Shown here piece by piece: positions 11,122-22,770 of a stretch of 64,000 nucleotides of DNA; the first letter of the stretch is position 1, and every line of letters starts with the position of its first letter. The notes beneath the pieces are model-generated. The model made no database searches. It was given only the letters and a program-made list of their open reading frames with translations, and had not been told where the DNA came from. Position numbers and translations under genes: made by a program. This DNA is from Dermanyssus gallinae (taxonomy: Eukaryota; Arthropoda; Arachnida; Mesostigmata; Dermanyssidae). Location of the stretch: assembly GCA_003439945.1 (NCBI GenBank), contig QVRM01002165.1, forward strand, positions 43,501 to 107,500. The letters run 5' to 3'.

Positions 11122-12829
11122 AGTATTGGTCCTCTGTTATGGAGATCTATGCCATTAGAAAGTGAAGGTTAAGGGGGAGGTGCGTGTGGTGAGTATGAGT
11201 CTCAGCGGGGCTGACATCCATCCGCTGGGGTCGAGTCCCACACTGCTCGATATGGTAAGTGGGACCTTCTCAGTTTCTACTCGCAGCAACTGTACGCAAA
11301 AGTATTTAACCCTCTTTCATAAAAAACGGTCTTTCGTCTAGAATTCTAACGATTCTTCTCCTACGGACCCCTATAGCGCCAAGACTCTCGTCATGAAAAA
11401 GAATCTGGTTCTTAAGGTTAAAGAGTGCTATCCGTAGCGAGCGTATTGAGGAGTAGATTAATTATTATTTCGCTAATAAATTAAAGTCGCGGCAGCTTTC
11501 ATGGCTTTTCTAGTTTTCCCTCTCTCGTATAACAATTAGCATTTTAGCAGTATTCTGCAAATCTACTAGCATCATAGTTATCGGTACGCTAGCTTCTTGC
11601 GATGGTGGGACGTCACAACGTGTGTCTTCATTTGCGTTAGGCTTACGACGTATATTTCCATTTATAACGTACTACAAATATACCTCTAAGAGGCCTGTCA
11701 AACACTCTTCGTGCCCACGAAGCTTTTTGTGGGTGCATACAATCTAACCATACTAAACAACTATGTGAGTTCTGTTCGGTTCACATTATTTTGTATGAAG
11801 GTCGTGTATGACTTCTTGGGGGTTGTATTACTGATAGAACCAATCTCACAATTCGTGTGCAGAGTTTTATTGCCATAGGTATCGCGGTGGTCCTTAAGAA
11901 GCTCTAAGCCGTGTTCTTCATGACCTCCACCCACTGCAAAAATATTGGGCAGGCTTTCCACGCGGACTTGTGCAGTTAACACAACGCGCGAGCAATTTCG
12001 AGCAGTGTTTTCGCAAATGCGATATTGTTCATACCGTCTTCTGCACCAAGGTATAATTGTCTTTGCCGGGAAGCACTGTTTTGATTACTTCCTCGGGTTA
12101 ACAGTGATCCCCCGGTATGATCTAACACCCACTGGGTTTAAAATTACGCGACTGGGGAGTTGGATTCCAATTTTGTTTTTACTAACACCGTAATAACGCT
12201 AATTAACTACATGCAATTACAATGTAACAATATGACATTCGCTATAGTATGACTCGGAAAGGAGCGGCAACGAAAATTATTATCCTTCAAATCGAACAGT
12301 TTCAGCGCCAGCACACCTTCCCTAACATATTAAAGCATATCTTGAATAAGCATAGTACGGTTTTCTGTAAAAAATGGCACATTTACCATTTGCAGTCGCA
12401 ATCGTTATAAGGTGTATAAGCATTATATACGGAAAGTAGTACACTTCTTACCAAATGATAGATCAAAGCTCTTTATAACTCTCTTGCTTGAAGTTTTGCT
12501 AAAAAACACGACGGTCGGATACGGCGTCGTCAAAAGCTCTACAGTTGTCCACTGACATTGGAAACGCTGTGAGACCCGGGGCTCAGGCCCAATTATCTAT
12601 TGGATTGCGTATAAGTTTGCACTGTTATAGCTTCGGAAGATTAATACAGACTACTGTGAGCACTCTGAGCGCGTAAACTTGCACAACGTCCGGCTGCAAA
12701 AATAGTAGATGTTGAAATCTCGGTGTTGCTCAACAAACGATCGATCCCTTGCCTAGCACTCACATTGTTCGCAAAAAATGCGCGTAAAATATTTGTAAGT
12801 ATGCGTGCATCTATAAATATAAATATTTA
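11120..12829. other. No recognisable gene
   Basis: I see nothing with a domain here. Frames at 11,761-12,193 on both strands are short and motif-free. A B-box-like word (ggtcgagtccc) lies near 11,230, but no convincing A box accompanies it. Confidence 0.35.
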
Positions 12830-12938
12830 GCGGTGCCGTTTGACCAAAATCATCTTATTGATATTGCAAATACGAATCTAAGAGACGGGCTTTTTTAATT
12901 GTACAATGTGCTGCACCCACCAAAGATGTGAAAATGTA

Positions 12939-12991
<53 letters not shown>

Positions 12992-13310
12992 ATTTCGGCA
13001 GACGAGATATACTATATCGTTAGATAGATTTTCGCATTTGACGTGAAAGTTTGTTCTCTGATATTTCAAATAAGAGTCTAAAAAGTGGGATTTGTACAAA
13101 ATGTGTTGTAGTCACCAATGTTGTAAATACCTCTTCTCCTGAAAAATTGAGCACAATGATCGCACCTTTATTTCTGAATTAAACGCTATGTACATTTCGA
13201 ATTTGGCCATAAAGACTTGTTCTTTGACACCGTGACTAGGAATCAGGAAATTGGGAAGTCGATTTGTACAAAATGTGTTGCACCCACACATGTGCTCGTA
13301 TATATGTGGC
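12830..13310. repeat. Degenerate tandem repeat, period roughly 170-185 bp, three copies
   Basis: Three diverged copies end with the same landmark. These are a gtacaatgtgctgcaccca-like block near 12,900, gtacaaaatgtgttgtagtc near 13,095, and gtacaaaatgtgttgcaccc near 13,265. Each is preceded by a matching aaat-a-gag/gaatc-rich stretch. A (TA)n array (12,943-12,988) has grown between copies one and two. It carries no coding capacity. Confidence 0.6.
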
Positions 13311-13565
13311 TATGTGTAGAAAAGTGCACCAGTGGTCTGTAAACGAGAGAGAAAACGAGGGGGTTAGAGAAAACGTCTGTGTGCGACTCGTGTAACGCTA
13401 GAAATAGCGTCAGCAGCAGCAGGAGCGGTCCCAAATTGGATTTTTCGCATTGTATGCTCTGCCAGGAGAAGGTTGAAATTTGGCTCGCTTTGCTAACTGC
13501 TGTGACTGTTGCTGCTGCTGTTGTGTAGCAGTCGTAATAATCGTCGTAGCAAACAGTTAAGAATC

Positions 13566-13613
<48 letters not shown>

Positions 13614-14400
13614 CTTGGTGGCGGAGAACATCGTACGCATAGAAACGCACGAACACAGGCGAACGCCAAAGGGCGAACATTCAACGAGATTTGTGCTCAT
13701 CACGCCTATGTACGCCCGCACTTGGCCGCATCGTGAAGGAGCCGACGCCGCAAAGGAGATGGGGAAACCTCGCTCTGCATCCTACCTGGATGAGGACAGC
13801 AGCCGCACCAGGCCCCGTAATGTAGCGACTCCAGCCACAAACGACAATCGAGCTGAGCACCGAGTCGGTAGCTGAAGCCAGCCGCGAGTTGGCTCCGAAG
13901 TGGCGAAGCACGGCGAGTGGTTGGTTCTGTTTCCCTGTCATTTGACGTTGTCGTCCTCGGCAGAGCGAGAACGAGCCAAGTTAAGTAATTTTCAAATTCG
14001 GACTCTATCTGTCTGACTGTCCGGTTGACTGGGTGGCTCTCTTGCTTTGCTCGTCTAGCGTTCAATTTTCCTCATATATTCTCATATTCTATCTATTTCT
14101 CCTCGATCTTTACCTTCGGCTCTACTTATGTGTACGGCGGACCTACTTATGTGTTCATTGGATAGCTCCACTTGTATCTGTTCGTTGGCTAGTTTCACGT
14201 TTGCGGATTTTTTCAATAGTATGGCATAGTGTACTTTTATATCAATCGCGCCTCCGCTTAGCTAAGGACGCTCTACCATCACGCCGGATTGTGCTATAGT
14301 GCGTATAGCATACCTGTCATATGTTCATATGACGAGAACGCAAACGAGAAACAGCCGCCGCCGACACCATACCGAAAGAATAGGCACGCCATAAACGGAT
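13311..14400. other. GC-richer unassigned island with (TC)n(TA)n
   Basis: A (TC)n run passes directly into (TA)n at 13,567-13,613. Around it lie overlapping open frames on both strands (13,493-14,065) without recognisable motifs. It may be non-coding exon or promoter sequence, but nothing proves it. Confidence 0.3.
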
Positions 14401-15190
14401 GCCTTTAGAGACCTGGGAAGTATTTACTAGACAAAAAAATAGTTAAAATCGATACCTCCGAGGAAATGAGCGAATCTCGCTTTACAAGTAGCGTGGATCA
14501 CAGCAGGCGGAATATGTATATACAAGAACTACATAGATAAGTATATGCATGTACACACACATTAATCATTTGCGGAAGGACTGCCGTTTTTAATTTTGTA
14601 ATTCATAGAGGAGCACATGTTTTACTGACACAGGAACATTTTAGATATACCCAATCAATAAGCTATCTCATATCTGCACTTTAAAAAGTATCCTGGAATA
14701 TATATATATATAGTAATTAAGTTGTTCATTCAAGAAAAGTACTATGCTAATATATGTGACATTTATACGTATCTCGTGCTATTGTCGTAACTTGCAAGCT
14801 ACCTTATTTTTACACCAGCTTGGCAGTTCGTCGAGCAGAGATGGTTCTCAGTGAGTTCCAGCTAAGTTTGATCAATTTCTGAATATTAATTTGACTTGCG
14901 AGAAGCTGCTCGTTGTTCTGGTTAAAAGTGCCTCTTTTCTGTTGATAAGTTGCGGACGCGTGGGTACATTTTCTTGGAATTTTTTGGCAATAATTTGCGT
15001 AGATCATTTGCTCTCATTCTCAAATTCTAAGTGAGCGGTACCATTTTACCAAACATAGTATAACACCCTTATTGACTGTGTGTCTCGCCCAAAATTGCCG
15101 TAGAAAGGAATCATCGAGGCCCTTCAGATAATATACTTTTATACCGTTCTGTGGAAGTGCCAACTAGATAACCGCAAACAGCGAATTGTT
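14401..15190. other. No recognisable feature
   Basis: This is AT-rich sequence with a short (TA)n at about 14,698-14,712. A minus-strand 65-codon frame (15,007-14,810) has no motif. Confidence 0.4.
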
Positions 15191-15405
15191 CTTCAACATC
15201 AAGCGTCCCTTGACTATTGGCTTTTTGAGATTAAAACTCTAGGTGGGGTCTAGACCCTTGACGGCGGAACTTATTAGTGAAATCGGCGAGCGCTTGAAGC
15301 TGGCCACCGGTGAGGAATATTTTAGAGACTTCTACCTACAACATCTGTCAAATAAAGTGTAACGCGGAGACGCCACCTTGGCGTTAGGCACCGATCTGTC
15401 ACTCG
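15190..15405 (+). mobile_element. C-terminal fragment of an RLE-type non-LTR retrotransposon (same superfamily as the 61-64 kb ORF)
   Basis: Translated on the plus strand, about 15,225-15,390 reads a KTLGG segment and then EIGERLKLATGEEYFRDFY, LQHLS and RGDATLALGT. The intact ORF at 61-64 kb ends with [24 protein letters not shown] and [11 protein letters not shown] in the same order and spacing. This fragment is therefore the last 60 or so residues of a related element. It has a stop within, and no reverse transcriptase is attached. The family assignment comes purely from this colinear match. Confidence 0.65.
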
Positions 15406-16137
15406 TGACAAGTCTTAATATAATCACAACTTCTTTCTATTGCGCAATATGTGAGAAAGCCATTTACGGGCCGTATAAGTGCCAAGATTGAGACCACCAA
15501 CACAATGAGTCCGATTTTGTTAGCAAATGATTTTATATCCTACATTGAGCCTGGCTGGCAGGCTCTACATGTTGGAAAATGAAGTAAAGAAAAGTTTATT
15601 TTCTTATCTCAAAAAGTCAACAATTTTATTTAGCCAAGGATAATAATAAAACGCGAGTTTTTAAAATTGTTAACGTCAATAGCAAAAAGTCCGCGATGCC
15701 TAGAGTACGTTGAAGTTCTCCTAAATGGTTGCTTAGTATTTACGATCCAGAATATTGGAAAGAGGCAACGACCCTAGGGAACAGACTGTTCTGCGATGAA
15801 AGCCGTGAAACATGCTTAGTAATAACTAATAAATATTTAAGTAGTCAATACATAAACTGCTGCATATATGTATATATATATATATATATATGATGACCGA
15901 ATATGTAAACATAGCGGTGGATATGCTAACAGTATAGTTAGAAATAGCAAATTGGCTTATCATTCTTAAGGTCGGTTTATGAAGACAATATTTTGGAACT
16001 TTATGTATTTTTATATCACTCAGCACACGTCCCAGTCGAGACATCAGTGCCTTAAGTTTTTATATATAACTGCTTGTCTCATACATGACACAAATGTATA
16101 CGCAGATATGTGCATTGCTTTAATTATACTTATTTAT
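15406..16137. other. No recognisable feature; short (TA)n
   Basis: This is AT-rich, motif-free sequence. A (TA)n run occurs at about 15,866-15,890. Confidence 0.4.
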
Positions 16138-16300
16138 TCAAATGAATAATATGAACACAGTATATATTTCACATATAGTCGTCTCAGATCTATGAAAGCC
16201 TGCAGACCGACATGATAGATGCCGAAATTCGTAAACATTGTAGCGAGTGGCGAGATGGCGACATGGGCGAGAGATTCCTTCCAGGCTTGAACTAGTCTTA
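16138..16300 (-). mobile_element. Family A-like retrotransposon, terminal 3' fragment
   Basis: On the minus strand the translation includes YNVYEFRHLSCRSAGFH, which corresponds to YIVHGYHYLVCSNATFH of the full family A ORF. It is followed by a degraded 3'UTR with an ATTTGAATAAATAAGTATAATT block equivalent to the family A terminus. Only about 160 bases remain, so this is a heavily 5'-truncated, divergent copy. Confidence 0.5.
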
Positions 16301-16599
16301 GCTGGAAATAAATAAAATTGTCTGGGGACCAGCCGGAACGTTCTTAATGCTTTTGTTTGTAGTAAATTGAATCGGTCCAATAGTAAACTAATAAGTGATA
16401 CTGAACTCACGAGCACTGCCATAAGTACAAGTGTTAAGATGTGTCCACGCCACTTGGATACAGTAGGCAGCTACGGATGCCACTTTGAGCGTGAACAATA
16501 TCATGATTCTATAAACGGGCTTCTAATGCCGCCTGTCACGATAAGCTCTTTTCCACACAACGACGCGAGATTGCAATTTATCTGAGCGGACTCGTTGCC

Positions 16600-17206
16600 C
16601 CCCCCCCCCACGTCGTAACGTGGCTGGCTTTGTTTTCGACATATTAGCTATGAGGTCATTCTGCGATAACTATTCATCAAGTGTACGAAAAGCAGCCTGC
16701 AACTCAGTACGAATTCTACTGAATACTACCAGGTCATTTGCGTAGGGCAAGATGATGACAACTACTAAATGCCACTCTTTCGAGATGCTGAGATGCTGTT
16801 ACGATGCGTAACAAATCGCCGAGCAACATTATGCATAACGATGGGCTGAGATTGTCGCCTTGCGGTAACCCAGACGTCCGATCAAACATGTCATATTCGC
16901 ACATGACATCATCAACAAAATTAATCAGGTTAGCCTTCAGAAGTGCGCTGGGTAGAGTGAGCAATTTTGGTCTAATCCCAGCCTGCCCCAGCCTCTTCAA
17001 AACAATATCAAGGGTTGCGACATCGACATTTCTAGATATGTTCTACCTGTAGAAAGATGCCGCCTGCAATGGCTCTCACCTTTGCACTCTGTGAGTAGTC
17101 CACAGTTATCATTATGACGTGTGCAAGAGCGTCGATTTTCATGAAAACTATGAGCAATCTTTCCATTTCTTTTACCCGATAGAACGGTCAAAGTTGGAGA
17201 CCACAA
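16600..17206 (-). pseudogene. Reverse transcriptase fragment of a non-LTR retrotransposon
   Basis: Minus-strand frames give a palm-domain fragment. About 17,000-16,734 reads IRPKLLTLPSALLKANL and then TSGLPQGDNLSPSLCIMLL, the RT box normally GLPQGDxLSPLLF. It continues into ILPYANDLVVFS, a decayed catalytic YADD box (second residue pair now N-D), and ends near NMSKTK. There are two frame changes and an internal stop. The clade is not resolved. It is not the same family as A, J, K or the RLE elements. Confidence 0.7.
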
Positions 17207-17857
17207 AGACTGTTGTGAACGTATATACTGCTAATGAAATACTGCTACATGTTATAACAGGCTTACATAAAAATATACTCCGCAATCACGACTCGCATTA
17301 TAGATTTGATACCAAAATGAAATGCGCCATTGCCTAAGTGTGTCAGCTTTGAGCGCCGTGAATGGTCGCATATTTATTATTTAGAAGAAGAACGTCATTT
17401 TTTGCGAGTTTTTAGTGCATATTTCAGGTATTCAATACAATCGCGCTTGTTTGTCGACTAACGCGTCTTCAGCAGCGTTTAAAGCTATATTGCACCAGAG
17501 TGCAATCGTTGTATAATCAATGAACTTGAATACACCTCCTCACTACATATAGGGAAACATTCATCTCTTGTAAGGAGAAGTGTGACCTTAGTCTTTAGCC
17601 AAAACTCTTGCACGTGTGTGTCATACTATGTAATTAGATCTAGTGACGTTCTAGATTCCTCAAAACGTTTTTAGAATTATAACCAGGAATTTGCCAATTG
17701 TTGTATATCTTTTTTATTATTTGATATGCTCTCCGAGAAACCCAATACACTTAACTTTACTTTTTTATAACTTTTGATACCGCCTGAGTAGAATTCCACG
17801 TTTTTAGATTGAAAATAGACATTGACAGCGGGCTTAACCGTTTCATAGACACATTAA
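17207..17857. other. No recognisable feature
   Basis: I see nothing with a domain or repeat structure here. Confidence 0.4.
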
Positions 17858-18055
17858 CTTGTTTTACGTTTTTTTCCGTAAGGCTAATGCCCGTGTACGT
17901 TTTTTTCATGTCGTGGCTGATGTTTAATTCACTCCGGCATTTACCTTGTCTAAATTGGAACCATGCAAACCAATTTATGAGTGGCGGGTCTGGGTCTCGA
18001 ACCCAGGCCTCCCGAATGCAAGGCAAAAACTTTGTCACTAAGTCATCTTGCTCGG
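17858..18055 (-). mobile_element. tRNA-derived SINE, family 1, copy 1
   Basis: On the minus strand the sequence starts CCGAGCAAGATGACTTAGTG. It has a tRNA-like A box, a B box GGTTCGAGACC just downstream of a loop with a TGC anticodon-like triplet, then an about 120-bp unique body. It ends in an A-rich tail (seen as T runs at 17,868-17,876). RNA polymerase III promoters of this kind drive SINE transcription, and a LINE supplies the reverse transcriptase. The A box is mutated compared with the other two copies. A possible 9-bp flanking duplication (acacattaa) lies outside, but it does not abut the element on both sides. Confidence 0.85.
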
Positions 18056-18084
18056 TTAGACATAACTATACACATTAAATTAGA

Positions 18085-18960
18085 CTACTCAATCTTCGGA
18101 GAAAAATAATCATAGGCGGCCAGGCAGAGAACACAAGTGGGCTGCTCATTAAGTTTGCACCTCAATTCGGTCAGTTTTGCTAATGTTAGACGCGATTTGC
18201 GCACAAAAACATTGTCCTGGTAAAACAGAACAATCTTTTTCTGCAAAGCTCGTCGTTTTTCACCGACACCTTGCTGCAGGAGGTCCAAAAGTTCTACATA
18301 GTAATGTCCTTTGATCGTTTAGTTGACCATTTCTATTCTACGTTTGTCCCACCAAAAACCGTAGCATTTTAATACCTTTAACATGATAAGATAAAACTAA
18401 TAAGTTGTTGTTACCTTTCTGGCGGATGCCGTTGTTGTCTGCACTCTCTTTAGAGGTCCTTAACCGGGTGTACACCATTGGCAAGATGCTTCTTGGGTTT
18501 CAGGAGTGTAGAGATGGAACCAACTTTTATCGACGGTCACGAATCTGTGCCAAAAATCCGACAAGTGTTTTCACATGTGAGCAAAATTTCGCTAAGAAGC
18601 GGAAACACGCGCGTTTTTTCGTTCTTAGTCCCATTTTGCTCTGAGCTTTTCATCTTCAAGTTGTCGAGCAGGGTAGAATGTACAGTACCCAAACTGATAC
18701 CACATGCCTCTGCTATCTCCGTAATGTTCACTCGTCCCTCTGCACTCTTCTTCAACGTTTTTCTCATCAGTAAACCCCGTTCGGGGGAGGGGGGGCTGAA
18801 CGTGGTTCATCTTTGGCGCTCGCACGACTTCGTATACACTCATAAATCCAGTTGGAAACAGTAGCAAGACATGGCGCAGAGCCACCGTGAACCTCGTAAA
18901 AAGTTTACTTTGGGAGTTGAAACCAGTTACTCTCTCTCTTGGCGGAAAACTCTTGGTCAT
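18085..18960 (-). mobile_element. Mariner-family transposon, pseudogenised, same family as 6-7 kb
   Basis: The minus strand carries broken transposase pieces. These are SNWIYECI (N-terminal, near 18,840), VNITEIAEACGISLGTVHST (HTH, near 18,700) and ALQKKIVLFYQDNVFVRKS (second catalytic Asp, near 18,220). The last matches ALQKKVVLFHQDNALAHKS of the 6-kb copy. Many frame changes and stops are present, and no clear terminal inverted repeats are visible. It ends against a family A fragment at its N-terminal side and a SINE at the other. Confidence 0.8.
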
Positions 18961-20300
18961 TTCTTTAATGTATTTATAAAGAAGGGGCAGATGTCTAAAG
19001 TCTGGCTGTGTTAACCAGGCTTTCTATTCCGTTGAACGGAAAGCATGGCGATAATAAACAATTCTCAAATTTCTATCGTGGAGTAGCGATTGAGCACGTG
19101 GCTGGGAAGCTCGTCCACTAGAGCAATTCGGAATTAGAAAAGGTCAATAAATTCGTGATGCAATTCATCTTCTTCAGTCTGAAATCGAGCAAACTGTCAT
19201 TCAACCCAAAGGCCATCTGTATTCAGTTTCTATTGACTGCACCAATGCCTGCCAATGACAAAGCCCCTCATCATCTGCTGGTTGAAACAGATGGTTATCT
19301 CCTTGGTGTAGAGTTGATAGACGGTGAGCGTAATGTACTGGAGATTAAGAAAAATGTGGAAACTCCGCATAAAAACGCGCTGATTTGCGTCTTGTTTACC
19401 CTTTTTCTCGCTGATCTTGTCAGTCACTTTCGACAGGAGTGTCACAAGAGCCGTGCTGGTCATAAATGTAGATGATATCATATTCGCACATCGCACCTAG
19501 ATGCCAGCAAGCGCAATACCTCAATGGCCGAAGCGTTCGGAGGGACTTGAGATAAATACCAGACTGGAGGTCGGTTAGCTGCCAGGGACGTTATACGTTG
19601 CCGCGGCCAACCGTTAAGGTTTGTTAACTTTTTTCAGTAATATGGTCTTCGGGTTCATTACACACGGACGACGTCCACAGCGCACATAAACGAAACAGTA
19701 CGAACCGCAATTGCCTCTCTTAACGGGGAAGTAAACAATGTCCGAAGGCTGTCCGTTTTTTCAGCATTAACGCCCATCGTGCTTAAGATTGTTCCGGTAT
19801 AGACATTATATATGAAGCGAGTGCTTTATTTGTCTATCCGAGCAAGTAGCCGCTGTGTGTATCTCACGTTAATGCTGTCCAACAGCTACCGAAATAATAC
19901 GACTAAGTTTGAAAATGCCTCGTCCCTACGAACGTTTTTTTTTCAGAGTGGGATGTTAAGGCCGAACAGGCCATACAGGAGGTCGGGGGTTTAGACGTTT
20001 ATTTATTGCATTGCGCCTTTGTTCTGGTCCTACATGTAACAGTCGCCACGTTTACACTAGGGACATAGTACATTCTTATTACTACCTGGTAGGTTTAAAT
20101 GTGACCTTTTGCAAAGATAATAAGTTATGCACCTTCCGGCTCTGTCTGCAGAACTGTGGCAAGTATCATGCAGTGGAATGTCCACTGCATGACCTTCTTA
20201 TGCAGGAACATACATTATTGCACTAATTCTCTCGTCGAAAGCGTGAAATCGACAAAAGAATATGAAGAACACCTTATAAAATGTATATTGCTCTCAATTA
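18900..20300 (+). mobile_element. Family A non-LTR retrotransposon, long decayed fragment
   Basis: The nucleotide sequence is colinear with the family A copy at 33.87-35.43 kb. Shared blocks include tttctttaa...tataaagaggggg...aaagtctggc near 18,960-19,000, tctatcgtggagtagcg near 19,072, the palm-domain stretch at 19,155-19,475, and a terminal TGTATATTGCTCTCAATTAC block near 20,282. The catalytic YADD region is intact only as VDDI near 19,470. There are several frameshifts. Because it starts in the RT domain, it is 5'-truncated. It has no (TA)n tail. Confidence 0.85.
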
Positions 20301-20438
20301 CAGTAAAATAAATAGAACTGGAAAAATTGTCAATAATAGGCTATGTAATGTTAGGCCAACAATTAGCACAAACGACGTCATGGTTCACTCCAAAGGTCAC
20401 AAACACGTCTATTCGCACCTGGTCCCTTATTACCTTGC

Positions 20439-20595
20439 TTTTTTTTGTTTTAGATTTTCCGTAAGGCTATTGCCTGTGTACGGTTTTTCATGTAATGGCT
20501 CATTTTAATCAAATTTAAGAGTGGCCGGTCTGGGTCTCGAACCCAGTCCTCCCGAATGCAGGGCAAAGGCTTTGCCACTAAGCCATCTTGCTCGG
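20439..20595 (-). mobile_element. tRNA-derived SINE, family 1, copy 2
   Basis: This is the same SINE as 17,858-18,055. It has a perfect A box TGGCTTAGTGG and B box GGTTCGAGACC on the minus strand, and the same tail sequence ending in A (T runs at 20,439-20,448). It lacks about 45 bp of the body, so it is an internal-deletion variant of about 157 bp. Confidence 0.85.
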
Positions 20596-20599
20596 TTCT

Positions 20600-21120
20600 T
20601 GCTTAATACACTAGGATCGATCTTTGGTAGTAGAAGCATACAATGCTTCTCAGATATGGTTTAGCATGCCGAGGCAAGTACTACCCGTTAGCCTATGCTG
20701 TAGTCATATGAGGCTTACAGAAAGATTGTCTCACATTAATTGTATATACCAAGCTTAATAAGAATAGTAGTAATAGTAGCTCTGCGTCATAGTTGAAGTA
20801 ATGCATGTTTTGAAGTTAAGCAAGGTAAATTCACATAGGCAGAGTTTTTAAAGTAACATCCTTCTGCCTTGAAGTGCCTAGTCCTTTCTATAGTCTAGTC
20901 GTATGGTCTATAGTGTGATGAACATGCGGAGGATTCATACAACATAACGTAATCGTGAAGACAGAAATATGAACGAGCTGTTTTTGCTTTGCAGCAATGT
21001 GTGCAAGTAAAACGTGGACAAGTTTCACATATGTTCTTTTACTTGTATAGGCGTTACTTCTTAATTCCTTGACAGAAATGAAAAATAGATTACTCCTACA
21101 GAAGATTCCCTTTAGCAAAG
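20600..21120. other. No recognisable feature
   Basis: A minus-strand 89-codon frame (21,157-20,888) contains no motif I recognise. I see nothing else. Confidence 0.4.
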
Positions 21121-22770
21121 ACGAACAAACAGCAGTAATCCAACCAGTCGACAACATCGTCCTGCTCTCAGTTCAATATTGTCGGCCTTCCTGAGCGAAG
21201 ACGATGAATGTGGGGCAGTGTTGGAAGGGGGATGCTTCCAATCAGTGCTCTGTTTCATTGCGGCCGCATCGTGTGCCCATTGTGGAATAATTGTGGCGAG
21301 AAGGCGAGTGGTCAACGTACAATATTACTCCCGCTACTACAACTGCTACAAAGGCTGCTGCGTTTGGCTGTATTTGCTCATTTTGGTCGCATAGTCCCGA
21401 TCTATCTACCCTGGGGGTACTCATCCTCGAGACGGAATGCTCGTTGAGACCGGCGATACGAGACCGGCCAGCGACTGCCCGACCGGATAAGTCATTGAGA
21501 AGACGAGCGGGGGCTCTTTGTCCTTCGGCGGCTATCCGAGAAAAGAGATAGCTTTGCTGGTATAATGGTGGTGGTGGTGGTGGTGGTGGTGGTGGTGGTA
21601 GTAGTAGGTGTAGTAGGAGTACTATTTGCACTAGCAGAAGTAGTAGTAGACGCAGCCGTGTGGGGGTAACCGTTGGTCCCTTCATTCTACCCGAGACAGG
21701 AGCGAGATGACCTGGAAAGATCAGTGCGACATGTTTGGTCCGCTGTCGCGCGGCCCACAACAAGCAGAACAAGGACAAGCCGGACAAGAACACACGCTGA
21801 GGTTAAGGCAAATGAGAAGCAGTAGAGACGAGGGAAAGCGAAACGGAGACGGAGGAAGAGGATGATGAGAGAATGAGAACGCAGAGAAGATGAAGGGGAA
21901 AAAAGAGAGGATTGCCAAGAAGATGTCACGAGGCGGCCAACCCGGGGGCCACAGTGTATGTCCCATCCGGCACGCCCGACGAGGCGCGCCTCATTTCTCA
22001 CGCCCATCCGGCAGCGGCAACAACAACAACTGTGTCTGCACAGATCAAACGTGACGCTGGTTCTAGCCTTGCCATCAGATTGATGAATGTCTTTCAGGAT
22101 GTGAACGTGCGTTTCGTCCGTCTGATGATCTGCCATACTATGTTGCCTTTATGAGACAGCATACAATCATCGTTTATCTCGCAAGTTTATGCGACCTTCG
22201 TCGCCTCACATGATGTATGATGATGACGATGATGCACGGCTACCTGTTTGTGTGTTGCAAGCCAATATGAATCCTGTCTATATGTAACGAATTGATGCCT
22301 GTATGGTCGTATTTTGCATCTACTGCACCAATGCACCATGACCCAAAAAACACGGCGACATATGCCAAATATATTTAGGCAATACTCCAAAAGCAAAATT
22401 ACGGTTGGATTGTTGGGAAAGTATTGGAGGCTGACTGTTGAGGGCAAGGACTTTCCTTTGAAACAGCCTTGCAGCTTCAGAATACACCGACGATATGCAG
22501 CGTTATTTTTCTACTGCCTTTCGGGTAATATCCGCGACTTTTTTTTACAAGAACAATAGCGTTAAACGACATAAAAAAACATTCTAGAAGCTCCAATGAG
22601 ACTTTCGGGACAATCGCAAATTAAATACAATGGTTATTCTATGCAAGTTGTTGTCGAGAATCGTACTAAAATAAGGCGCTTACCCTGGTTGCATGATTCA
22701 CGTGCTTACATAATGGAGTATCAAACACTTTTTGCAGCTTATATTACTATCTTTGAGATTTTTGCTGTGA
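21121..22770. other. GC-richer island with GGT repeat, unassigned
   Basis: A (GGT)n tract at 21,563-21,600 creates a poly-Pro run in a 183-codon minus-strand frame (21,793-21,242). That frame is otherwise Leu-rich low complexity and not a convincing protein. Purine-rich sequence follows at 21,790-21,910. The rest, to 22,770, shows nothing recognisable. Confidence 0.35.

Noticed and set aside
11190..11250. Possible tRNA or SINE head on the plus strand (ggtcgagtccc)
   Set aside because: There is a B-box-like word only. No acceptable A box at the right distance and no conserved body match to the SINEs found elsewhere.
17849..18078. 9-bp target duplication (acacattaa) around SINE copy 1
   Set aside because: The right copy lies about 14 bases beyond the element end and the sequence is AT-rich, so chance similarity is likely.
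21242..21793. 183-codon minus-strand frame with a poly-Pro run
   Set aside because: It is created by the (GGT)n tract and Leu-rich low complexity. Conflicting frames of similar length overlap it on both strands.
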